From Ancylothrix sp. D3o (GTDB taxonomy: Bacteria; Cyanobacteriota; Cyanobacteriia; Cyanobacteriales; Oscillatoriaceae), in the NCBI RefSeq assembly GCF_025370775.1, contig NZ_JAMXEX010000026.1, forward strand, positions 1-36,630: DNA of 36,630 nt. Reading direction: 5' to 3'. The notes below the pieces were generated by a model, which saw only the letters and a program-made list of their open reading frames with translations, did not search any database and was not told where the DNA came from. The position numbers were made by a program, and so were the translations under genes. Positions 35,273-36,630 of the stretch are shown in pieces (position 1 is the first letter of the stretch; the number at the start of each line of letters is the position of its first letter).

Positions 35273-36076
35273 ATGAAGATACAGAAAACTACGTTGATTT
35301 TGATGGTTTCTGCGGTGCTATTGGGTAGTTTTGTTTATTTCTATGAAGTGCAAGGATCTCCCAAGAGAGAGCAGGTGAAGGCAGAACAGCAGCAACTTTT
35401 TAAGTTTAAGGAAAGTGATGTGCAAGCTGTGACGTTAACCACGCAGAAACAAACGTTGAAATTTGACCGGCAAGGTGAAAAAGAGCCGGTATGGATGTTG
35501 CAGGTGATGCAACCTGTTTCTTCAACTTGTGAGGCACCGGCACCGAAAGAAACTGATAAGAAATCGGCGGTTTGTGAAGCGCCTTCTGCTGCTAAAGTGT
35601 TGACGACTTCTCCGGCAGCGGTGGCGAATAATGATAAAATCCCGGCTTCGGATGCGTCGGTAGCGTATTTGTTGAATTTAGTTGCCTCGGCCAAGTTTGA
35701 CCGCAAAATTACAATGAGTGAACCGCAAAAACAGCGGCAAGAATACGGGTTAGATGCGCCTTTGGCGACGGTGGAAGTGAGGTTAAAAAATCAGCAAAGT
35801 CACCGTTTAGTTTTGGGAAAGCCTGATTTTAATAAGAGTTTTTTGTATGCTCAAGTTGATCCCCCTGCGAATGTGTCGAAAGCGTTAGATGTGGTGTTGG
35901 TGCCGGCGGATTTTCAGAATGCGGTGGATAGGCCGGTTTCTGAGTGGAAAAAGGAAGAAGCTAAGCCAAAATCGGAGGAGAAGTCAGAGGAAAGTAAGCC
36001 GCTTGGGAAGGAGAAAGAATCAACAATTCCGGCAAAAGATAAGCAAGGTAATAAGGAGAAAACGCCTACACCCTAA
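35273..36076 (+). CDS. DUF4340 protein, 267 aa
   Basis: An N-terminal helix (TLILMVSAVLLGSFVYFYEV, about 7-26) anchors the protein. The DUF4340 pattern follows: FKFKESDVQAVTLTTQKQTLKFDR, WMLQVMQPVSS, then after an insert KIPASDASVAYLLNLVASAKFDR, EYGLDAPLATVEVRLKN and HRLVLGKPDFNKSFLYAQVD. The tail (about 230-267) is Lys/Glu-rich and low complexity. DUF4340 proteins regularly follow GldG-like genes, as here (80 bases downstream), and probably form the outer-face part of the same exporter; no activity is known. The nearest good ribosome site (AAAGGAGG at 35211-35218) is far from the ATG at 35273 and lies in a possible hairpin (GGAGGTT with AACCTCC). Confidence 0.88.
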   Translation: MKIQKTTLILMVSAVLLGSFVYFYEVQGSPKREQVKAEQQQLFKFKESDVQAVTLTTQKQTLKFDRQGEKEPVWMLQVMQPVSSTCEAPAPKETDKKSAVCEAPSAAKVLTTSPAAVANNDKIPASDASVAYLLNLVASAKFDRKITMSEPQKQRQEYGLDAPLATVEVRLKNQQSHRLVLGKPDFNKSFLYAQVDPPANVSKALDVVLVPADFQNAVDRPVSEWKKEEAKPKSEEKSEESKPLGKEKESTIPAKDKQGNKEKTPTP

Positions 36077-36092
36077 AACAAAATGGTTGAAA

Positions 36093-36111
36093 GGCCGGTG
36101 GGATGCCGGCC
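36093..36111 (+). terminator. GGCCGG-TGGGATG-CCGGCC hairpin downstream of the DUF4340 gene
   Basis: Six-base-pair GC-only stem with a seven-base loop, 17 bases after the stop of the last gene of the cluster, followed by CTAC and only a short T-run (ACTTTC). It resembles a repeated intergenic palindrome built on the GCCGG word; use as a terminator is plausible but unproven. Confidence 0.5.
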
Positions 36112-36296
36112 CTACACTTTCAGTTAAAATAAATGCTTGGTTTGTATTCGCGCAAATGTTGCCGGTTTAAAGATAACTGCTACCAGCATAAAATGTGGGG
36201 GAAACAATTAACTCAATTCTTTTCTCCCTCAGCGGCTTTAGTTAAAGCTAGAAAAATTAATTTTTTTATTTAAAAAAGCTGTTGAAAAGTATTTTG

Positions 36297-36404
36297 CTAT
36301 TTCTTCAAAGCTTGCAAAGCTTGCCAACCTAAGAATAAAAATCCCAGAGTACCAAAGAGGGTTAACCCAAGAGGAAACAACTCGGCTGTATTAAATTCAC
36401 TCAT
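36297..36404 (-). CDS. 35-residue single-span membrane peptide, unknown
   Basis: On the minus strand an ATG at 36404 with AAAGG eight bases upstream opens 35 codons ending in TAG at 36297. The product has a short acidic N-terminus (MSEFNTAELF), one hydrophobic helix with Gly spacing (PLGLTLFGTLGFLFLGWQAL) and a basic end (QALKK). Topology and size are like the small subunits of thylakoid complexes (Pet, Psb, Psa, Ndh), but I do not recognise it as a specific one; NdhQ is one possibility to test. It is too short for routine gene finders. It lies between the DUF4340 gene and the rRNA operon terminator. Confidence 0.65.
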   Translation of the reverse strand: MSEFNTAELFPLGLTLFGTLGFLFLGWQALQALKK

Positions 36405-36522
36405 AGCACACCTTTAGTAACACTACTATGATTCATTGTAAGCTAAGTTGCGTGGGAGAGACGAGGATTAAATAGAAAGGAATGGGGTTATGGAGGGAAG
36501 AAATCAGCACTTTAAATTGTCA

Positions 36523-36560
36523 AAAAACAAGCCCCTACTCTGATGATGAGAGAGTAGGGG
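36523..36560 (-). terminator. Strong intrinsic terminator of the rRNA operon (minus strand)
   Basis: CCCCTACTCT (36532-36541) and AGAGTAGGGG (36551-36560) form a ten-base-pair stem with a nine-base loop. Read on the minus strand it is followed by CTTG and six T (36524-36529). It lies just downstream of the 5S rRNA 3' end. Confidence 0.88.
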
Positions 36561-36576
36561 TTTGTGTTTGTTAAAA

Positions 36577-36630
36577 GAGCCCAGGCACCGAGCTATTGTT
36601 CCAGACGGCTACCCGTCAAGTATCTTGGCC
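36577..36630 (-). rRNA. rrf: 5S ribosomal RNA, 3' part (5' part outside window)
   Basis: Read on the minus strand, the edge of the window gives CCAAGATACTTGACGGGTAG and continues CCGTCTGGAACAATAGCTC then GGTGCCTGGGCTC. The GATACTTG loop E segment, the helix IV hairpin (GACGG-GTAG-CCGTC), the AATAGCTCG(G/A)TGCC stretch and the 3' closing strand CCTGGG are as in cyanobacterial 5S rRNA. The 3' end (about 36577-36580) is approximate. A strong terminator follows. The 23S and 16S genes should lie to the right, also on the minus strand. Confidence 0.85.

Noticed and set aside
1-36630. tRNA genes
   Set aside because: Scanning by eye for T-loop (GGTTCRANTCC) plus CCA-proximal pairing gave no complete cloverleaf. 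A covariance-model search would be decisive.

Overview
The window is filamentous-cyanobacterium-like chromosome, most plausibly from the Oscillatoria/Phormidium/Kamptonema side of the group; the genus cannot be fixed from sequence alone. Supporting markers are Psb28, a probable NdhP, the cyanobacterial form of RNA polymerase omega, an S-layer-homology surface protein, pentapeptide-repeat proteins, a stand-alone WD40 protein and the end of a cyanobacterial-type 5S rRNA. The strings GCCGG and CCGGC are conspicuously common, and I saw no copy of the HIP1 octamer GCGATCGC.

Region 1 (1-10128) is the accessory part. It opens inside a giant multidomain exported-type protein of more than 2435 residues, whose start lies left of the window and which ends in a DRGH (NucA/EndoG-type) nuclease domain. 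Behind it lie two degraded partial copies of the same gene: a frameshifted nuclease tail at about 7977-8218 and a mid-region fragment at about 9139-10128 with a stop codon. The complete 3' end and the degraded 3' end are each followed, on the opposite strand, by a pentapeptide-repeat gene. This looks like a decaying tandem array of nuclease-exoprotein plus pentapeptide-protein units, and it is the most interesting structure here.

Region 2 (10284-17540) is housekeeping: moaE, pyrB and mgtE on the minus strand, a GerMN-like lipoprotein (+), a 3-methyladenine DNA glycosylase (-), a 40-residue NdhP-like gene (+), a TPR membrane protein (-), aroK (+) and argB (+).

Region 3 (17748-24858) holds a large membrane-anchored protein of unknown function, a soluble orphan histidine kinase, a glyoxalase-fold (VOC) gene followed closely by a serine-recombinase relative with altered catalytic residues, a seven-bladed WD40 protein, and moaB.

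Region 4 (25048-30279) holds psb28, a beta-helix/SLH surface protein, a small secreted protein, rpoZ, a DUF2927 exported protein that may be translationally coupled to a 30-residue upstream ORF, and a double-SH3 secreted protein. Repeats built on TTTGTC/ATTAGTC words fill several intergenic gaps.

Region 5 (30724-36076) is a plus-strand run of five genes: an SGNH/GDSL hydrolase, then a compact Gld-type ABC exporter cluster (ATPase, ABC-2 permease, GldG-like protein, DUF4340 protein). The right edge has a 35-residue membrane peptide gene, a strong terminator, and the 3' end of a minus-strand 5S rRNA, so an rRNA operon continues to the right.
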